Positions 62,591 to 64,000 of a stretch of DNA of 64,000 nucleotides are shown here, in pieces. Both the position numbers and the translations under genes were made by a program. The notes under the pieces were generated by a model. It worked only from the letters and a program-made list of their open reading frames with translations. It searched no databases and had not been told where the DNA came from. Where the stretch lies: assembly GCF_913773635.1 (NCBI RefSeq), contig NZ_CAJYGQ010000001.1, forward strand, positions 1 through 64,000. The letters are read 5' to 3'. Positions within the stretch are counted from its first letter, which is position 1; the number at the start of each line of letters is the position of its first letter. Origin of the DNA: an uncultured Mucilaginibacter sp. GTDB taxonomy: Bacteria; Bacteroidota; Bacteroidia; Sphingobacteriales; Sphingobacteriaceae.

Positions 62591-64000
62591 TAATATAAAT
62601 TATAAATGATTCGGGTTGAAGTTGCACAGGTGCTTCGTTGGTTAAACTTAATGGAGCGGCCTGCGGTCCGTTCCATTTTACATCGGCAGAATCAAATTGT
62701 TTAGTCCATGACGATGAAGTAGCGGGTAAATATAACGTTTGAATGTTAAGAGAAAAGTTCATCAACACTACTGCAGTTTGATCCTCATTTTTACGTGTAA
62801 GCGTTAGCGTATTGGTTGTTGCATCGGCTACAGCTTCGGTCTCTTTGCGGTTTAATTTACTTAATGCCGGTACGTTTTTGCGCAGGGCTATCAGCTCACG
62901 GTAAAAGTTAAGCATAAGCTTGTGCTTGTCATCACTTAGTGAAGCCCACTGCAACTTTGAATTTTTATACGTTTCTTCCGACATTGGGTCCGGCGCTTCT
63001 CCCTGCGCATGAAAGGCTGCAAATTCTTCTTTACGTCCTTTACGCACTGCTTCGGCCAATTCAGGATCGGTATGGCTAACAAAGTACATAAAGCGATTGG
63101 CTTCGGCCCATTCTTCACCCATAAAAAGCATAGGTAAGTAAGGCGCCGTGAGTACAGCTCCGGCCATTAACTTTTGCATCTCAAAGCTGAATAATTCGCT
63201 GCTGCGTTCCCCAAGCATCCTGTTTCCAACCTGATCATGGTTTTGTGAGAATACAATAAACTGCTCTCCACCGTTTTCGGTAGCCTTGCTGCCAAAGTTT
63301 TTATCACGATGCGGCGAGTATTGACCATCATAAACGTAAGCATCATTATAAGCTTTGGCTAAATGATCAATGCCGCTAAAGTCGCTGTAATAGCCTGTTT
63401 GTTCGCCGCCTGCTGTAATGCGCAAAGCGTGATGAAATTCATCTATCCATTGGCTGTCCATGCCATAACCAGCTTTTTTAATAGGGTTGATGTAACGCGT
63501 ATCGTTCAGGTCGCACTCAACAATCAGATAGTGTTTCCGGCCTGTTTCCTGCATTAAACTATCTACACTGCTTTTAATTTCGGCCAGTATATGCACCGGG
63601 CTAAAGTCTTTAATTGCATGTACAGCATCCATTCGCAGTGCATCAATATGAAAATCGCGGAACCACATCAGCACATTTTCAATAAAGTAATGACGTACCG
63701 CATCACATCCTGCATCATCAAAGTTGATGGCATTACCCCATGGAGTGTTATATTTTTCGGTAAAATAAGGGCCATAACCGTTAAAATAATTTCCTTCTGG
63801 ACCAAGATGGTTATAGACAACATCAAGCACAACTGCCAAACCTTTCGCGTGGCATGCATCAACAAGTGCTTGTAACCCTTTTGCACCTCCGTAGGAATTT
63901 TGTACAGCGTATGGAAAAACTCCATCGTAACCCCAATTGCGTTCGCCTGGAAATTGAGCCACAGGCATAATTTCAATAGCTGTAATACCAAGGCTCACCA
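62583..64000 (-). CDS. treZ: Malto-oligosyltrehalose trehalohydrolase, N-terminal part outside the window
   Basis: About 472 residues are readable; the frame runs off the window end, so the start is not seen. The alpha-amylase-type barrel has IEIMPVAQFPGERNWGYDGVFPYA (in parts), LDVVYNHLGPEGN, the nucleophile Asp in LRMDAVHAI and the acid Glu in IVECDLND, with FSQNHDQVGNRM later and a C-terminal beta domain. TreZ cuts trehalose from the trehalosyl ends that TreY makes. The gene overlaps the fused treY-malQ gene by 8 bases and probably leads this operon. Confidence 0.92.
   Translation of the reverse strand, partial: VSLGITAIEIMPVAQFPGERNWGYDGVFPYAVQNSYGGAKGLQALVDACHAKGLAVVLDVVYNHLGPEGNYFNGYGPYFTEKYNTPWGNAINFDDAGCDAVRHYFIENVLMWFRDFHIDALRMDAVHAIKDFSPVHILAEIKSSVDSLMQETGRKHYLIVECDLNDTRYINPIKKAGYGMDSQWIDEFHHALRITAGGEQTGYYSDFSGIDHLAKAYNDAYVYDGQYSPHRDKNFGSKATENGGEQFIVFSQNHDQVGNRMLGERSSELFSFEMQKLMAGAVLTAPYLPMLFMGEEWAEANRFMYFVSHTDPELAEAVRKGRKEEFAAFHAQGEAPDPMSEETYKNSKLQWASLSDDKHKLMLNFYRELIALRKNVPALSKLNRKETEAVADATTNTLTLTRKNEDQTAVVLMNFSLNIQTLYLPATSSSWTKQFDSADVKWNGPQAAPLSLTNEAPVQLQPESFIIYINE

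Overview
The window looks like chromosome from a member of the Bacteroidota, most likely family Sphingobacteriaceae and close to Mucilaginibacter or Pedobacter. This is inferred from gene content: a giant hybrid two-component regulator, DUF4296 and DUF2130 proteins, a ubiE-porT pair (type IX secretion), an MqnP-type prenyltransferase, a FucP-type sugar permease, TAnnTTTG promoter boxes, and almost no Shine-Dalgarno sequences. No tRNA, rRNA, CRISPR array, prophage or intact insertion sequence was seen.

Layout. 0-9.7 kb is a signalling block: a DUF72 protein, a NarL-type kinase/regulator pair, a soluble PAS kinase and a 1344-residue hybrid regulator, then a small membrane protein. 9.7-22.1 kb is one long minus-strand cluster of eleven genes. 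Read 5' to 3' they are: a cytosolic solute-binding-like protein, two CaiB-type CoA-transferases, a second solute-binding-like protein, a Gfo/Idh/MocA oxidoreductase, a 193-bp gap with a palindromic repeat, a MaoC-type hydratase, a FucP-like permease, a RuBisCO-like protein, a DUF1537 acid-sugar kinase, an Asp/Glu-racemase-fold protein and a bile-acid:sodium-symporter-family permease. The kinase plus RuBisCO-like pair recalls the known pathways for 3-oxo-isoapionate (D-apiose/D-apionate breakdown). The CoA-transferases, hydratase and leaderless binding proteins do not belong to those pathways. This is the best candidate for an undescribed system.

22.5-34.8 kb holds a DUF4097 protein with an 18-residue repeat, a YhcH/YiaL protein, a divergent sigma/anti-sigma pair, a coiled-coil DUF2130 protein, the GTPase EngB, the prenyltransferase, a Crp/Fnr regulator, a Na+/H+ antiporter, a thioredoxin-reductase-like flavoprotein and a 5'-nucleotidase split over two genes. 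34.8-38.2 kb holds a glutamine-synthetase-like ligase, a kinase-fold protein and a HAD protein on one strand, possibly one pathway.

38.4-58.3 kb is mixed: a TPR histidine kinase, a four-gene unit ending in aspartate kinase, DUF4296-mutS2, an endonuclease III-like gene facing a 49-residue Cys-rich gene, an exported esterase, an apparently exported methyltransferase, a siderophore-interacting protein with an AraC regulator, biosynthetic arginine decarboxylase, a lone receiver followed by a BLUF photoreceptor, ubiE-porT and a fatty-acid desaturase. 58.4-64.0 kb encodes trehalose synthesis from maltodextrin: a TreY-MalQ fusion and the 3' part of treZ, which runs off the window end.
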